DNA of 64,000 bases from Saccharothrix coeruleofusca (GCF_014648515.1 NZ_BMRG01000009.1:78791-142790); one strand, 5' to 3'; numbered from the stretch's first letter, positions 1-10,111 are shown. Numbers and translations: made by a program. The notes: generated by a model from the letters alone, not told the origin.

Positions 1-1
1 G

Positions 2-148
2 CAGGTGGGCATCGTCGAGGCGATGAAGCTGATGAACCGGGTCGAGGCGGGGGAGCCCGGCCGCGTGGTGCGAGTGCTGGCGGAGGACGGCGAGGCCGTC
101 GAGTACGGCCAGCCGCTGTTCCTGCTCGCCCCCTCGCAGCCCCGCTGA
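2..148 (+). CDS. Biotin carboxyl carrier protein (C-terminal part)
   Basis: Only the last 48 codons are in the window. The frame holds the biotinylation motif EAMKLMN, with the acceptor lysine at 26-28, followed by the usual lipoyl/biotinyl hairpin and the C-terminal GQPLFLL strand. This is the carrier subunit of an acetyl-CoA carboxylase, which passes carboxybiotin from the biotin carboxylase to the carboxyltransferase to make malonyl-CoA. A biotin carboxylase is encoded at 7367-8725 in the adjoining polyketide operon, so this is probably a cluster-dedicated malonyl-CoA supply. The carboxyltransferase subunit is not in the window. Confidence 0.88.
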   Translation, partial: QVGIVEAMKLMNRVEAGEPGRVVRVLAEDGEAVEYGQPLFLLAPSQPR

Positions 149-155
149 CCAGCGT

Positions 156-191
156 GCGGCCGCCCCCTCCCGGACACGAGGGGGCGGCCGC
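156..191. terminator. Bidirectional hairpin terminator between convergent genes
   Basis: A perfect 14-bp inverted repeat (156-169 and 178-191) with an 8-base loop lies between the stop of the biotin carrier gene (+) and the stop of the methyltransferase gene (-). It has no long T run, as is common in very GC-rich actinomycetes. Confidence 0.8.
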
Positions 192-204
192 GTCGTCGTG
201 CGCG

Positions 205-1221
205 TCAGCGGACGGGTTTGCGCCCCCGCACCAGGGTGTCGGAGGCGGTCAGCGGGGTGGCGCTGACGTCGGTGAAGCCCGCCTCCCGCAGCCACGACAG
301 GTAGTCCCGCACCGGGTACTCCGCGCCACCGGCGGTCAGCAGCTGCATGTTCAGGCTCAGCAGGTGGTTGCGCGCGGTCTCCGGGCGTTCGGGGTCGATC
401 ATCGCGTCGTAGACCATCAGGCTGCCGCCCGGCGGCAGCGCCTCGAACGCCCGGCGGGCCAGCAGCCGGTTGTGCTCGGCGTCCCAGTCGTGCATGACGT
501 GCCCGACGACGTAGGCCTCGGCGGGCGGCAGTTCGTCGGTGAAGAAGTCGCCGCCGTGGAACCGCACCCGGCCGGTCAGCTTCAGCCGCTCCATGTGCTC
601 GACGAACAGCGGTTCGATGGGCGGCAGGTCGAAGCAGCCCGCCGCCAGGTGCGGGTGCGCCTTGGCCAGCTCGGCGGCCAGGTTGCCGCGCGCGCCGCCG
701 AGGTCGACCACCGAGGCGTGCTCGCTCCAGTCCACCGCGTGCGCCAGGGCGGGGCCGATGGCCCGGCTCGCCCCGTCCATCGCGGCCATGAACCGGGCCA
801 GCACCTCGGGGTTGGCGTAGAAGGAGGCGAAGTCCGCGGCGCGCTCGTTCTGCATCCGCCCGGTGCGCAGCAGGTCGCCGAGCTTGCCCCAGCCGTGGTA
901 CTGCCAGTTCACCATCGTCAGGAATCCGCCGACGTAGCTGGGTTTCGCCTTGTCCAGGTAGATGTCCGCGGCGGCGCTGTTGCGGTACTCGCCGTCCTGC
1001 TCGACGAGCAGCCCCTCGGCGCGCAGCGCGCCCAGGAAGTCGGGCACCGCGCGCGGGTGCAGGCCCAGCCGCTCGGCGATGCCCGCCGCGTCCAGCGGGC
1101 CTCGGGCCAGCAGCGAGAACAGGTCGATCTCGACCGCGGTGAGCAGCACCTTGGCGGCCCAGAACGAGGTGCCCAGGTCCAGCAGCGCCGCCGGGCCGGG
1201 TTTCTGGTCGGTTGTGGTCAT
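205..1221 (-). CDS. SAM-dependent O-methyltransferase (polyketide tailoring)
   Basis: The 338-residue protein has the two-part layout of the methyltransferase-2 family: an N-terminal helical dimerisation domain (about residues 1-120) and a Rossmann domain. The SAM loop reads VVDLGGARG, and the later HDWDAEHN and LPPGGSLMVYD segments are typical of small-molecule O-methyltransferases. The ATG at 1221 is the only plausible start; the long open frame upstream lies in the previous gene. It is the last gene of the minus-strand KS operon, 32 bases after the PEP-synthase-like gene. It probably methylates a phenol of the aromatic polyketide; the position cannot be read from sequence. Confidence 0.88.
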   Translation of the reverse strand: MTTTDQKPGPAALLDLGTSFWAAKVLLTAVEIDLFSLLARGPLDAAGIAERLGLHPRAVPDFLGALRAEGLLVEQDGEYRNSAAADIYLDKAKPSYVGGFLTMVNWQYHGWGKLGDLLRTGRMQNERAADFASFYANPEVLARFMAAMDGASRAIGPALAHAVDWSEHASVVDLGGARGNLAAELAKAHPHLAAGCFDLPPIEPLFVEHMERLKLTGRVRFHGGDFFTDELPPAEAYVVGHVMHDWDAEHNRLLARRAFEALPPGGSLMVYDAMIDPERPETARNHLLSLNMQLLTAGGAEYPVRDYLSWLREAGFTDVSATPLTASDTLVRGRKPVR

Positions 1222-1253
1222 CGTGAGGGGTTCCCGTTCGCTAGTGGAGGACG

Positions 1254-3728
1254 TCACCGCGGGCCGGTGACGGGTTCGACGACTCCGGCGCCGCCGTCGA
1301 CGGTGACGACCTGGTCGTCGGTGAGCAGCCGCGTCGCGTCCCCGGTGGCCACCACGGCGGGCACCCGGTACTCGCGCGCGATGATCGCGGGGTGCGACAG
1401 CAGCCCGCCCTGATCGGTGACCAGCGCGCCGATGTTGGGGAACAGCACCGACCACTCGGCGGTGGTCTGCGGGCACACCAGCACGTCGCCGGGACGCAGG
1501 GCGCCGAACCCGGACTCGTCGACGATCACCCGGACCGGACCGGTGTAGCGACCCGCCGAGGCGGGGATGCCGCGCACGGCAGAACCCGACCCGCCGTCGT
1601 GCGCCTCGTGCTTGGCCAGGTTCCCGGCGGCCTCCCGCCACACCCACATCCCGGCCCGCACGACCAGGCGCGCGTCCTCGGGCAGCATCTCCAGCACGGC
1701 GGCGGGCGGTCCGCCGGGGCCCTCGGGCGGGCGGCCGTAGCTCGGCGGGCCGGGGTTGGCCTGCGCCCAGGCCAGCTCGGCGGCCCGCGCGCGGACGATC
1801 CCGTCCGGCCGCTCACCGCCCGCCAGCGCGGCCAGCGCCTCGGGCAGCTCCAGCAGGAACACCTCGTCGACGCGGTCGAGCAGACCCCGCGCGACCAGCC
1901 GGTCGCCCACCACCAGCACCGCCCGGCGGATCAGCGCGGCGGCCAGCTTGGCCAGGTTGCCGCTGTCGTCGCGCAGCGGGTACGCGGCCTGGGCGCGCCG
2001 CAGCGCCCGGTTGAACCGGGGCAGGTGCTCGGGGGTGCGGGCCAGCTCGGCCCGTGCCCGCGCGACCGCCCCGGCCCGCTGCCGCACCAGCTGCAAGGCG
2101 TCCTCGGCCGGGTCGAAACCCTGGTCGAGCCTGCCGCGCACCAGCGCCAGCACCAGTTCGGGCGTCTCGGCCATCGTCGGGTTGGCGATGTCCAGCCCCG
2201 CCGCGCGCAGCGCGCAGTCCCGCAGGTAGCGGTCGAACGCCTCGGCGAACGCCGGGCTCGCGGCGGCCAGCGCCGACCGGCTGGGCGTGCGGTCGTCGGC
2301 CAGCAGCGCCCGCAGCGCGGGCTCGCCCTCGGCCAGCCGGACCAGCTCGGCCAGCCGGTGCGACGGCTCGGTGGTCCGCCCCGGCAGCCCGGTCAGCAGG
2401 ACCAGGGTGCTCGGGGTGTCCCAGCCGAGCAGCTCGGCGCAGGCCAGGCCCAGCTCGCCCAGCGCGAGCATGCCCGCGCCGCCGATCCGGAAGTGCGCCT
2501 CGGACGCCTCGTGCGCCAGCTCCAGCAGCCGGGTCAGGTGCGCCCGCAGCTGGTCGTCGTCCAGCGCGGCGGGGTCGACCTCGTCGCGTTCCCGCTCCAG
2601 CGCGCCGCCCAGCCGGGGCAGCCAGTCGGCGTGCCAGCGCCGCACGGTCCCGGCGGGCTCGTCGGCCCGCACCGCGGCCATGACCTGGTTCAGCTTGGCG
2701 GCGAACCCCGCGGGCCCGTCGGGCATGGCGAACCGCGAGTACAGCCAACCGCCGATCTCGCGCAGCTCCAGCGACTGGCCGAGGCTGTAGGCCAGCAGGT
2801 GGCGCAGGTTGTCCGCCTGGCCGCGCAGCACCGTCGACCTGGCCATCGGCGACAGCGGCCGGGCCGCGTAGTTGGACCGCCGCCAGAACCCCGGCGGCGG
2901 CTGGACCGGCCTGCCCGCTGGCCTCGGCGGCGGGTCCGGCAGCGCGGTGATCGGCCTGGCCTGCAGCAGCCACAGCCGCCCGTCGGCGAAGGCCCACTCG
3001 ATGTCCTGCGGGCGGCCGAAGCGCTGCTCGACGTGCCGGGCCAGCTCGGCCACCAGCAGCGCCCGCGCGGGCGTGAGCGCGTCCCGCGCCCCGGTCACCA
3101 GGGTGGCCATGTCGTCGACTACCGACCACTCCTCGGCGTCGCTCCGCCCGGCGGCCAGCCGGTCGCCGAGGCCGCGCACCGCGCTGATCCGCACCTGGTC
3201 GCGCCGCCCGGTGACCGGATCGGCGCTGAACGCCACCCCCGCGGCCTCGGCGCGGAGCATGCGCTGGATCAGCACGCCCATCCGGCGGCGGCCCGCGCCG
3301 TCGCCACGCGCGCCCTCGTAGACCGCGACCCGGTCGGTGAACGCCGACGCCCAGCACGCGCGCACCGCCGCGCCCAGCGCGGTCGGACCCCGCACGCCGA
3401 GCACGGACTCGTACTGGCCCGCGTAGGACGTGCCCACCAGGTCCTCGTCGGTCGCCGACGAGCGCACCGCCACCGGCCGCTCACCCAGCTCCTCGGCGAT
3501 GGCGGCGAGGGCGCACGCCACGTCGTCGGGCAGCTCCGGCCCGTCGCGCCGGTCCACCGGCCCGGCGGCCAGCGCCCGGTCCAGCGCGTCCGCCGTGAGC
3601 ACCCAGCCCGGCGGCACCGGCAGCCCGGCCGCGCTCAGCTCCCCCAGCACGGCCGACTTGTGGCCGACCTCGGCCACGTCGCCCAGCCCGACCTCGTCCA
3701 GCGGGCGCACGAACGCCACTGCCTCCAC
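1254..3728 (-). CDS. PEP-synthase / rifampin-phosphotransferase-like protein
   Basis: The 824-residue protein has the PPDK N-terminal ATP-binding domain (HKSAVLGEL near residue 20; VAVRSSATDED and TSYAGQYESVLGV near residues 90-110), a long middle segment, and a C-terminal PEP-utiliser swivelling domain. The phosphohistidine loop GGLLSHPAIIARE lies near residue 779. This order and length match rifampin phosphotransferases (about 870 residues), which use ATP to phosphorylate a hydroxyl, and also PEP synthases. The GTG at 3728 was chosen because GAGGAG lies six bases upstream; a GTG at 3758 overlapping the KS-beta stop is the alternative. It sits inside a type II polyketide operon, so it may phosphorylate the product, for activation or self-protection. 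Substrate unknown. Confidence 0.8.
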   Translation of the reverse strand: MEAVAFVRPLDEVGLGDVAEVGHKSAVLGELSAAGLPVPPGWVLTADALDRALAAGPVDRRDGPELPDDVACALAAIAEELGERPVAVRSSATDEDLVGTSYAGQYESVLGVRGPTALGAAVRACWASAFTDRVAVYEGARGDGAGRRRMGVLIQRMLRAEAAGVAFSADPVTGRRDQVRISAVRGLGDRLAAGRSDAEEWSVVDDMATLVTGARDALTPARALLVAELARHVEQRFGRPQDIEWAFADGRLWLLQARPITALPDPPPRPAGRPVQPPPGFWRRSNYAARPLSPMARSTVLRGQADNLRHLLAYSLGQSLELREIGGWLYSRFAMPDGPAGFAAKLNQVMAAVRADEPAGTVRRWHADWLPRLGGALERERDEVDPAALDDDQLRAHLTRLLELAHEASEAHFRIGGAGMLALGELGLACAELLGWDTPSTLVLLTGLPGRTTEPSHRLAELVRLAEGEPALRALLADDRTPSRSALAAASPAFAEAFDRYLRDCALRAAGLDIANPTMAETPELVLALVRGRLDQGFDPAEDALQLVRQRAGAVARARAELARTPEHLPRFNRALRRAQAAYPLRDDSGNLAKLAAALIRRAVLVVGDRLVARGLLDRVDEVFLLELPEALAALAGGERPDGIVRARAAELAWAQANPGPPSYGRPPEGPGGPPAAVLEMLPEDARLVVRAGMWVWREAAGNLAKHEAHDGGSGSAVRGIPASAGRYTGPVRVIVDESGFGALRPGDVLVCPQTTAEWSVLFPNIGALVTDQGGLLSHPAIIAREYRVPAVVATGDATRLLTDDQVVTVDGGAGVVEPVTGPR

Positions 3729-3754
3729 CGCGCACTCCTCACTGCCCGCGCCGC

Positions 3755-4981
3755 TCACGGCGCACCGACCACGACGGCCGCGTTGAACCCGCCGAACCCG
3801 CGGGCCAGCACCAGCGCGGTGCGCACCGGTCCCGGCCGGGCCTCGGTGACCAGGTCCAACGGGATGTCCGGGCTCGGCCGGACGTTGATCGACGGGGGGA
3901 TCACGCCGTCCCGGACCGACAGCAGGGCGGTGGCGACGTCCAGCGCGGCCCCGCCCGCGTACAGGCGCCCGGTCATCGTCTTCGGCGCGGTGACCGGCAC
4001 GCCGCGCGGACCGAACAGCGCCACCAGCGCGTCGGTCTCGGCCCGGTCCAGCTCCGGCACGCCCGCCGCGTCGGCGAACACCACGTCCACCTCCTTCGGC
4101 GACAGCCCGGCGTCGGCCAGCGCCAGCGCCGCGGCCCGGCGCAACCCCGGTTCCCCACCGGAACCGGGGCGCGGGTCGAACGTCGCGCCGTAGCCGGTGA
4201 TCCGCCCGTAGCACCGCGCCGCGCCGCGCTCGCGCGCGCTGCGCTCGTCCTCCACCACCAGCACCGCGCCGCCCTCGCCCGGCGCGTACCCGTTCGCGCG
4301 CGGGTCGAACGGCAGGTAGGCGGTCTCGGGGTCGTCCGACCGGCTGAGCATCCCGGTGGACAGCTGGCACACCAGCGCGTACGGCGACAGCGGCGCCTCC
4401 GTGCCGCCGGTGACGACCAGCCGCGCGCCCGCCCGCACCACCCGGCGGGCCTGGGCCAGCGCGTCCAGGCCGCCCGCCTGCTCGGTGGCCACCACCCCGC
4501 ACGGCCCGCGCATCCCGAACCTGATGGAGGTCTGCCCGGTGGTCGCGGCGTAGAACCAGGCGATGGACTGGAAGGCGGTGACGTGCTCCGGTCCCCGCGA
4601 CCACAGCCTGCCCAGCTCGGCTTGGCCGAACTCGTTGCCCGCGCTGGAACTGGCCGTCACCACGGCCATGTCGTACTCGTCGAGCCCCGGTTCCTGCGAC
4701 GGGTGCGCGCCCGCGTCCCGCAGCGCCGCTTCCGCCGCGCACAGCGCGAACTGCGTCCACCGGTCGGTCTGCCGGACCAGCTTCGTCGCCATGTGCTCGT
4801 TCGCGTCGAACCCGCGCACCTCGCCCGCCAGCCGCACCGGGTACCCGCTGGCGTCGAACCGGGTGATGGGTCCGATGCCGCCGCGCCCGGCCAGCGTGGC
4901 GGCCCAGTGCCGCGCCACCCCGGTGCCGGTCGGCGCCACGACGCCCAGCCCGGTCACCACCAGCCCGGCGCGGCCGCTCAC
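3755..4981 (-). CDS. Ketosynthase beta / chain length factor
   Basis: The 408-residue thiolase-fold protein is the partner of the ketosynthase encoded just before it. The catalytic cysteine is replaced by glutamine in [13 protein letters not shown] (near residue 165), the hallmark of chain length factors, which decarboxylate malonyl-ACP and set chain length. The GTG start at 4981 overlaps the KS-alpha stop in a GTGA, indicating translational coupling and 1:1 production. Chain length cannot be assigned with confidence by eye; a phylogeny of this protein would be the best single predictor of product class. Confidence 0.93.
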   Translation of the reverse strand: MSGRAGLVVTGLGVVAPTGTGVARHWAATLAGRGGIGPITRFDASGYPVRLAGEVRGFDANEHMATKLVRQTDRWTQFALCAAEAALRDAGAHPSQEPGLDEYDMAVVTASSSAGNEFGQAELGRLWSRGPEHVTAFQSIAWFYAATTGQTSIRFGMRGPCGVVATEQAGGLDALAQARRVVRAGARLVVTGGTEAPLSPYALVCQLSTGMLSRSDDPETAYLPFDPRANGYAPGEGGAVLVVEDERSARERGAARCYGRITGYGATFDPRPGSGGEPGLRRAAALALADAGLSPKEVDVVFADAAGVPELDRAETDALVALFGPRGVPVTAPKTMTGRLYAGGAALDVATALLSVRDGVIPPSINVRPSPDIPLDLVTEARPGPVRTALVLARGFGGFNAAVVVGAP

Positions 4982-6240
4982 GCCACCCGCCCCGGCCGGG
5001 CCAGCAGCATCGCCGACTGGAAGCCGCCGAACCCGCTGCCCACGCTGAGCACCACGTCCAGGTCGGCGTCGCGGGCGGTGCGCGGCACGTAGTCCAGGTC
5101 GCACTCCGGGTCGGGGGTGGTGAGGTTGGCCGTCGGCGGCACGGCCTGGTGCTCCAGGGCCAGCGCGCACGCGGCGATCTCCAGCGCGCCGATCGCGCCC
5201 AGCGAGTGACCGATCATCGACTTGATGGAGCTGACCGGCACCTCGTAGGCGCGCGGGCCGAGGCTGCGCTTGAACGCCGCCGTCTCGTGCCGGTCGTTCT
5301 GCCTGGTGCCCGAGCCGTGCGCGTTGACGTAGGAGATGCGCTGCGGGCCGATCCGCGCCGAAGCCATGGCCCTGGTGATCGCCTCGGCCATCTCGCGGCC
5401 GTCCGGTTTGAGCCCGGTCATGTGGAAGGCGTTGCTGCGGTTGGCGAACCCGACCACCTCGGCGTACACGTGGGCTCCGCGCCGCCGCGCGTGCTCCCGC
5501 TCCTCCAGCACCAGCACCGCCGCGCCCTCGCCCAGCACGAAGCCGTCCCGGTTCAGGTCGAACGGGCGGGAGGCGTGCTCGGGGCAGTCGTTGTTGGGCG
5601 AGGTCGCCTTGATCGCGTCGAAGCTGGCCACCGAGATGGGGGAGATCGGCGCGTCCGTCGCGCCCGCCACCACCACGTCGGCCGACCCCTCCTCGACCAG
5701 GGCCGCGCCGTGGCCGATGGCGTCCAACCCGGACGTGCAGCCGGTGGAGATCGTCGCGGCGGGCCCCAGCGCGCCGCAGTCCCACGCGACCTCGGCCGCG
5801 AAGGTGCTGGGCACCAGGTAGTCGTAGAGCTGGGGCACGCCGAACCGGTGGTCCACCACCCAGTCCCGGCCGCCGTCGCTGACCACCACGTACTCGCTCT
5901 CCAAGCCGATCGTGCAGCCGACGGCGCTGCCGATCGCGACACCGGCCCGCTCGGGCGGGTCGAACTCGACCCCGCTGTCGGCCACCGCCTGCCGGGCGGC
6001 GACCACGGCGAACTGCGCGGCCCGGTCCATCCGGCGGATCTCCTGCGGGGTCAGCCCCTCCTTGGCCGGGGAGAAGTCGCACTCGGCGGCGACGCGGGAG
6101 CGGAACGGGCTCGCGTCGAACGTGGAGATCGTCCTGGTCGCGGTGCGCCCGGCCATCAGCAGCTCCCAGAACGCCTTGGTGTCGCCCGCGCCCGGCGAGA
6201 CCACGCCGATGCCGGTGACCACCGCGCGCCGTGCGCTCAT
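4978..6240 (-). CDS. Ketosynthase alpha of a type II polyketide synthase
   Basis: The 420-residue KS carries the active-site cysteine in [16 protein letters not shown] (near residue 168) and the two later histidine motifs, HGSGTRQND and [14 protein letters not shown]. It catalyses the iterative Claisen condensation of malonyl units on an ACP together with the chain length factor. Its ATG at 6240 overlaps the stop of the cupin gene (ATGA), and its own stop overlaps the KS-beta start. No ACP follows, unlike the usual KS-alpha, KS-beta, ACP order; the ACP must lie outside the window. Confidence 0.95.
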   Translation of the reverse strand: MSARRAVVTGIGVVSPGAGDTKAFWELLMAGRTATRTISTFDASPFRSRVAAECDFSPAKEGLTPQEIRRMDRAAQFAVVAARQAVADSGVEFDPPERAGVAIGSAVGCTIGLESEYVVVSDGGRDWVVDHRFGVPQLYDYLVPSTFAAEVAWDCGALGPAATISTGCTSGLDAIGHGAALVEEGSADVVVAGATDAPISPISVASFDAIKATSPNNDCPEHASRPFDLNRDGFVLGEGAAVLVLEEREHARRRGAHVYAEVVGFANRSNAFHMTGLKPDGREMAEAITRAMASARIGPQRISYVNAHGSGTRQNDRHETAAFKRSLGPRAYEVPVSSIKSMIGHSLGAIGALEIAACALALEHQAVPPTANLTTPDPECDLDYVPRTARDADLDVVLSVGSGFGGFQSAMLLARPGRVA

Positions 6241-6665
6241 CGGACGCCGCCGACGTCGGGTTGCGGCTGGGCGGGCGCGGGCAGCGGCTCGGTGTCCACG
6301 TGACCGAGCTCGGGCCGGGGGGCCAGCGGGCACAGGTGGAACACCGCCTCGGCGGGCTCGCCGGTGCTGTTGCGGACGCTGTGCCGGACGTCCTTGGGCA
6401 CCAGCAGGCCCTCGCCCGCGGCCAGCTCGACCGGCTCGCCGTCGACCCGCACGGTCAGCGCGCCCGCGACGACGTAGAGGAACTCCTCCGAGTAGGGGTG
6501 GTAGTGCTCGCTGACGTACTCGCCGGGCGCCATCCTCAGCACGCCGAGGAAACCGGTCGTCGCGCCGGTGGTCGCGGGCCCGAGCACCACCCGCAGCTCG
6601 CCGCCGCGGCGCCGGTTGGGGGTGACGTCCTCGGCCGCCACCTTCGTGATCCTGGGTCGGGGCAA
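6237..6665 (-). CDS. Cupin protein of the polyketide operon
   Basis: The 142-residue protein has a single double-stranded beta-helix. The metal-binding motif [15 protein letters not shown] gives two histidines and a glutamate, with a further histidine in KDVRHSVRN. Small cupins of this kind precede KS-alpha in spore-pigment (whiE ORFII) and pentangular polyphenol clusters, where they are thought to help cyclisation or oxygenation. The TTG start at 6665 is preferred because AGAGGAG lies five bases upstream; an in-frame GTG at 6680 is possible. It is the first gene of the minus-strand operon. Confidence 0.85.
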   Translation of the reverse strand: MPRPRITKVAAEDVTPNRRRGGELRVVLGPATTGATTGFLGVLRMAPGEYVSEHYHPYSEEFLYVVAGALTVRVDGEPVELAAGEGLLVPKDVRHSVRNSTGEPAEAVFHLCPLAPRPELGHVDTEPLPAPAQPQPDVGGVR

Positions 6666-6893
6666 CGGGACTCCTCTCACGCGGGCCAGTGGCCACCCAC
6701 CGTCGCCGACCTCCGTGGAGAAACGCTGGGGAAGCCGTGGTGCCCGGATGGAGGTCCGCCGGCGGCGCGCACGACGGTGCTTCGAGCCGGGGGGACCACC
6801 ATCGGCGGCCGGACACCGCCCAGGCGTGTCCGAGGAGTGTCCACGGACGCCGCGCCCGCCGGGCGTCCCTGACCGGGAGGTCGGCGCACCGCG
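6666..6893. promoter_or_regulatory. Divergent promoter region of the two polyketide operons
   Basis: This 228-base gap separates the minus-strand KS operon from the plus-strand tailoring operon, so both promoters should lie here. I see no clear consensus boxes. The plus-strand gene has GGGAGG about 13 bases before its ATG, a long spacing. Confidence 0.5.
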
Positions 6894-7355
6894 ATGTTCC
6901 AGATCCTCATCCCCCTCTGCCTGCTGGCCAACGGGCTCACCGCGGGCGGGCTGCTGGTCTCCGTGGTCGGCGTGGCGCCGGTGCGCCTCGCGCTGCCCGC
7001 CGACCGCGCGGTCCAGCTGCACCAGCTCCTGCTGCCGCGGCTGGAACCGCTGATGCCCGCCCTGCTCGCGGCGGGCGCGGTGCTCAACGGCGTGGCCGGG
7101 TTCTCCGCGCCCACCACAGCCACCCACGTGCTGTGCATCGTCGCGTCCTCGTTGCAGCTCAAGGCGGTCCTCGTGGCGGTGACCAAGAACGCGCCCATCA
7201 ACCGGCGGCTGGCCGCGCTGGACGCGGACGCGCTGCCCGCCGACTTCGCCGAGACCGATCCGCGCGAGACGTGGCGCAAGTGGAACACCGTCCGCGCGGT
7301 GCTGGTGATCGCCTCGCTCGCGGTCAACGCCGTCATCGTCGGTCTGCTGCTGTGA
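6894..7355 (+). CDS. DUF1772 membrane protein, anthrone-oxygenase-like
   Basis: The 153-residue protein has four hydrophobic segments (roughly residues 4-26, 50-70, 75-95 and 133-152) and a polar loop containing [16 protein letters not shown], the typical tail of DUF1772 proteins. The family includes cofactor-free fungal anthrone oxygenases and turns up in bacterial aromatic polyketide clusters. It starts the plus-strand tailoring operon, and its stop touches the next gene. A role in oxidising an anthrone-type ring to a quinone is plausible but inferred from family and context. Confidence 0.75.
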   Translation: MFQILIPLCLLANGLTAGGLLVSVVGVAPVRLALPADRAVQLHQLLLPRLEPLMPALLAAGAVLNGVAGFSAPTTATHVLCIVASSLQLKAVLVAVTKNAPINRRLAALDADALPADFAETDPRETWRKWNTVRAVLVIASLAVNAVIVGLLL

Positions 7356-7366
7356 AAGGCGTCCGC

Positions 7367-8725
7367 GTGTTCGACACCGTGCTGATCGCCAACCGGGGCG
7401 AGATCGCCCTGCGGGTCGCCCGCACCTGCCGGGAGCTGGGTCTGCGCACGGTCGCGGTGCACTCCACCTGCGACCGCGACTCGGCGGTGGTGCGGCTGGC
7501 CGACGAGTCCGTGCAGATCGGCCCGCCCTCGGCCAGGCACAGCTACCTCAACGTGCCCGCGGTGATCGAGGCCGCGGTGCGCACCGGCGCCGGGGCGATC
7601 CACCCCGGCTACGGGTTCCTGTCCGAGGACGCCGATTTCGCCGAGGTCTGCGAGAGCAACGGCATCACCTTCGTCGGCCCACCCGCCCGCGTGCTGCGCG
7701 CCCTGGGCGACAAGGCGGCGGCCCGCGCGTTCATGGCCGCGGCGGGCCTGCCAGTGCAGCCGGGCAGCACGCGCGCGCTGGACAGCGCGGTGGAGGCCAA
7801 GCGGGTCGCCGACGACATCGGCTACCCGGTCATCGTCAAGGCCGCCGCGGGCGGGGGTGGCCGGGGCATGGCCGTGGTGCGCGACCCGCGCGAGTTCACC
7901 GCGGTCTACCGGCGGACCCGTGCCGCGGCGCGGACCGCCTTCGACGACGGCAGCGTCTACGTCGAGCGGTTCCTGGACACCGCCAGGCACGTCGAGGTGC
8001 AGGTCCTGTGCGACGCGCACGGCAACGGCGTCGCACTGGGCGAGCGGGACTGCTCGGTGCAGCGCAGGCACCAGAAGCTGATCGAGGAGAGCCCCGCGCC
8101 GCACCTGCCCGCCGAGCTGGCGGAGCGGATGGCCGAAGCCGCGGTGCGCGGCGCGCTCGCCGCCGGGTTCGTGGGCGCGGGCACCTTCGAGTTCCTGGTC
8201 GGCCCGGACGGCGAGTTCACCTTCATGGAGGTCAACTGCCGCATCCAGGTCGAGCACCCGGTCACCGAGGTGACCACCGGCGTCGACCTGGTGCGCGAGC
8301 AGCTGCTCGTGGCGGCGGGCAGGCCGCTGGGCTTCACCGCCGCGGACGTGGTGCGCCGCGGCGTGGCCGTGGAGTGCCGGGTCAACGCCGAGGACCCGGC
8401 ACGCGGCTTCGCGCCCGCGCCCGGCGTGCTGGCCGAGTTCGAACCGCCCGGCGGGCCGTTCACCAGGGTGGACACCCACGGCCGGGCAGGCATGCGGATC
8501 ACCCCCGACTACGACTCCCTGCTGGCCAAGGTGATCACCTGGGCGCCCGACCGCGAGCAGGCGCTGGCCCGGATGCGGCGCGCGCTGGCCGAGTTCCGGG
8601 TGTCCGGCAAGGGGATCAGCACCACGATCCCGTTCCTCTCCGAAATCCTCGACCACCCCCTCTTCCGGGACGGCGCGCACTCCACCTCGCTGGTGGAGCA
8701 GGTGCTGGCCGCCCGACCGGCGTGA
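7367..8725 (+). CDS. accC: Biotin carboxylase of acetyl-CoA carboxylase
   Basis: The 452-residue ATP-grasp enzyme begins [16 protein letters not shown]. It carries the glycine-rich ATP loop [11 protein letters not shown], the HPGYGFLSE motif, and the [14 protein letters not shown] catalytic segment. It carboxylates biotin on the carrier protein using bicarbonate and ATP. The GTG at 7367 gives the normal family N-terminus and has AAGG at a suitable distance; a GTG at 7352 overlapping the previous stop would add five residues. With the carrier protein at the left edge it suggests a pathway-specific malonyl-CoA supply. Confidence 0.93.
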   Translation: MFDTVLIANRGEIALRVARTCRELGLRTVAVHSTCDRDSAVVRLADESVQIGPPSARHSYLNVPAVIEAAVRTGAGAIHPGYGFLSEDADFAEVCESNGITFVGPPARVLRALGDKAAARAFMAAAGLPVQPGSTRALDSAVEAKRVADDIGYPVIVKAAAGGGGRGMAVVRDPREFTAVYRRTRAAARTAFDDGSVYVERFLDTARHVEVQVLCDAHGNGVALGERDCSVQRRHQKLIEESPAPHLPAELAERMAEAAVRGALAAGFVGAGTFEFLVGPDGEFTFMEVNCRIQVEHPVTEVTTGVDLVREQLLVAAGRPLGFTAADVVRRGVAVECRVNAEDPARGFAPAPGVLAEFEPPGGPFTRVDTHGRAGMRITPDYDSLLAKVITWAPDREQALARMRRALAEFRVSGKGISTTIPFLSEILDHPLFRDGAHSTSLVEQVLAARPA

Positions 8726-8739
8726 AAGGACCACCCGGC

Positions 8740-9774
8740 ATGACCGCGACCGCGTCGCCGCACCTGACCAAGGACCGCGTCTTCGACCTGATCCAGGGGT
8801 ACCGCAACACCAGCCTGCTGCGCACCGGCATCCGGCTGGGCGTGTTCGACTGCCTCGCCGAGGGGCCGCTGACCGCCGGGGACGTCTCCGCCCAGCTGGA
8901 CCTCGACCCGAGAGGCGGCCTGATCCTGCTCAACGCGCTGGCCGCCATCGGGCTGCTGGAAGTGGCCGACGGCGTGTTCTCGCTCGCCCCCGGCGCGCGG
9001 GAGTGGCTGGTCAGCGGCAGCGCGGGATCGGTGGCCAACCTGGTCCACGTGCTGGCCAGCGACTGGGAGTGGGACGCGCTGAAGGTGCTGGACGAGGCGG
9101 TGCGCACGGGCGGAACGGTGGTGCGGGAGCAGGCCGAGACGCCGGACTTCCGCTACTGGCAGGACTTCGCCACCCACGCCACCGCCGCCACCGGCCCGAC
9201 GGCCGACCTGGTCGCGCGCGAGCTGGCCGGGTGGATGGCCGCCCGGCCGTCCGTGGACGTGCTCGACGTGGCCTGCGGGCACGGCCTGTACGGCTACGCG
9301 CTGGCCGCGCGGGATCCGTCGGTGCGGGTGTGGGACCTGGACTGGCCGCACGTGCTGGAGATCGCCGCCGGGCACGCCGAGCGGCTGGGCGTGCGCGACC
9401 GCGTGCACCACATCCCCGGCGACATGTTCGAGGAGCCCCTGGGCGGCCCCTACGACGTGGCGCTGGTGACGAACGTGCTGCACCACTTCTCCGAGGAGCG
9501 CGCCACCGAGCTGCTGCGCAGGGTCGCGGGGGCGCTCAAGCCCGACGGCAGGCTCGTCGTCGTCGGGTTCACCCTCACCGACGAGCCGCCGGACCGGGAC
9601 CCGGCGCCCTACCTGTTCTCGGTCCTCATGCTGGCCTGGACCACGGCGGGGGAGGTGCACACCGAACGCGCCTACGACCGGATGCTCACCGCGGCCGGGT
9701 TCACCGCGCCCGCGGTGCACCGCCTGCCCAACGTCCCGATGCGCGTCCTCATCGCCGACCGCGCCCACCCGTGA
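8740..9774 (+). CDS. SAM-dependent methyltransferase (second of the cluster)
   Basis: The 344-residue protein has an N-terminal winged-helix dimerisation region and a class I methyltransferase domain with SAM motif VLDVACGHGLYGYAL, DLDWPHVL and the NVLHHFSEE segment. AAAGGA lies nine bases before the ATG. It resembles O- or C-methyltransferases of aromatic polyketide pathways and differs clearly from the methyltransferase at 205-1221, so two methylations of the product are likely. Target atom unknown. Confidence 0.87.
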   Translation: MTATASPHLTKDRVFDLIQGYRNTSLLRTGIRLGVFDCLAEGPLTAGDVSAQLDLDPRGGLILLNALAAIGLLEVADGVFSLAPGAREWLVSGSAGSVANLVHVLASDWEWDALKVLDEAVRTGGTVVREQAETPDFRYWQDFATHATAATGPTADLVARELAGWMAARPSVDVLDVACGHGLYGYALAARDPSVRVWDLDWPHVLEIAAGHAERLGVRDRVHHIPGDMFEEPLGGPYDVALVTNVLHHFSEERATELLRRVAGALKPDGRLVVVGFTLTDEPPDRDPAPYLFSVLMLAWTTAGEVHTERAYDRMLTAAGFTAPAVHRLPNVPMRVLIADRAHP

Positions 9775-9790
9775 CCCGCTGGGAGCCCCG

Positions 9791-10111
9791 ATGTACCGAA
9801 GCCTGATCGTCGCCCGGTTCAACCCCGACCACGCGGGCGTGATCGCGGAGATCTTCGCCGAGTCCGACGCCACCGAGCTGCCGCACCGGCTCGGCGCCTC
9901 CGCCCGCACGCTGTTCCGCTTCCACGACCTGTACCTGCACCTGATCGAGTCCGAGCAGGACATCGGCGCGGGGGTGACGGCGCTGCGCGACGACCCGCTG
10001 TTCCAGCAGGTGAACACGCGCCTGAGCCCTTATGTGCGCGCCTACTCGCCGGATTGGCGCAGCCCCCGCGACGCCATGGCCGAGCCGTTCTACTCGTGGG
10101 AGGCGGTGTGA
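9791..10111 (+). CDS. TcmI-family polyketide cyclase
   Basis: The 106-residue protein is a one-domain ferredoxin-like cyclase. It begins MYRSLIVARFNPDHAGVIA, carries SDATELPHRLGASARTLF and ends SPRDAMAEPFYSWE, all signature segments of the TcmI polyketide synthesis cyclase family. These proteins close later rings of polycyclic aromatic polyketides. GGGAG precedes the ATG. Its stop overlaps the ketoreductase start (TGATG), so the two are translationally coupled. Confidence 0.92.
   Translation: MYRSLIVARFNPDHAGVIAEIFAESDATELPHRLGASARTLFRFHDLYLHLIESEQDIGAGVTALRDDPLFQQVNTRLSPYVRAYSPDWRSPRDAMAEPFYSWEAV

Noticed and set aside
1254-4760. A 1168-residue open frame covering the PEP-synthase-like gene and beyond.
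   Set aside because: The part upstream of 3758 lies inside KS-beta in another frame and has no homology-like content; it is a shadow of high GC.
3755-6240. Assigning the KS pair to fatty acid synthesis (FabF).
   Set aside because: Tandem KS genes with a Cys-to-Gln partner and translational coupling are specific to type II polyketide synthases.
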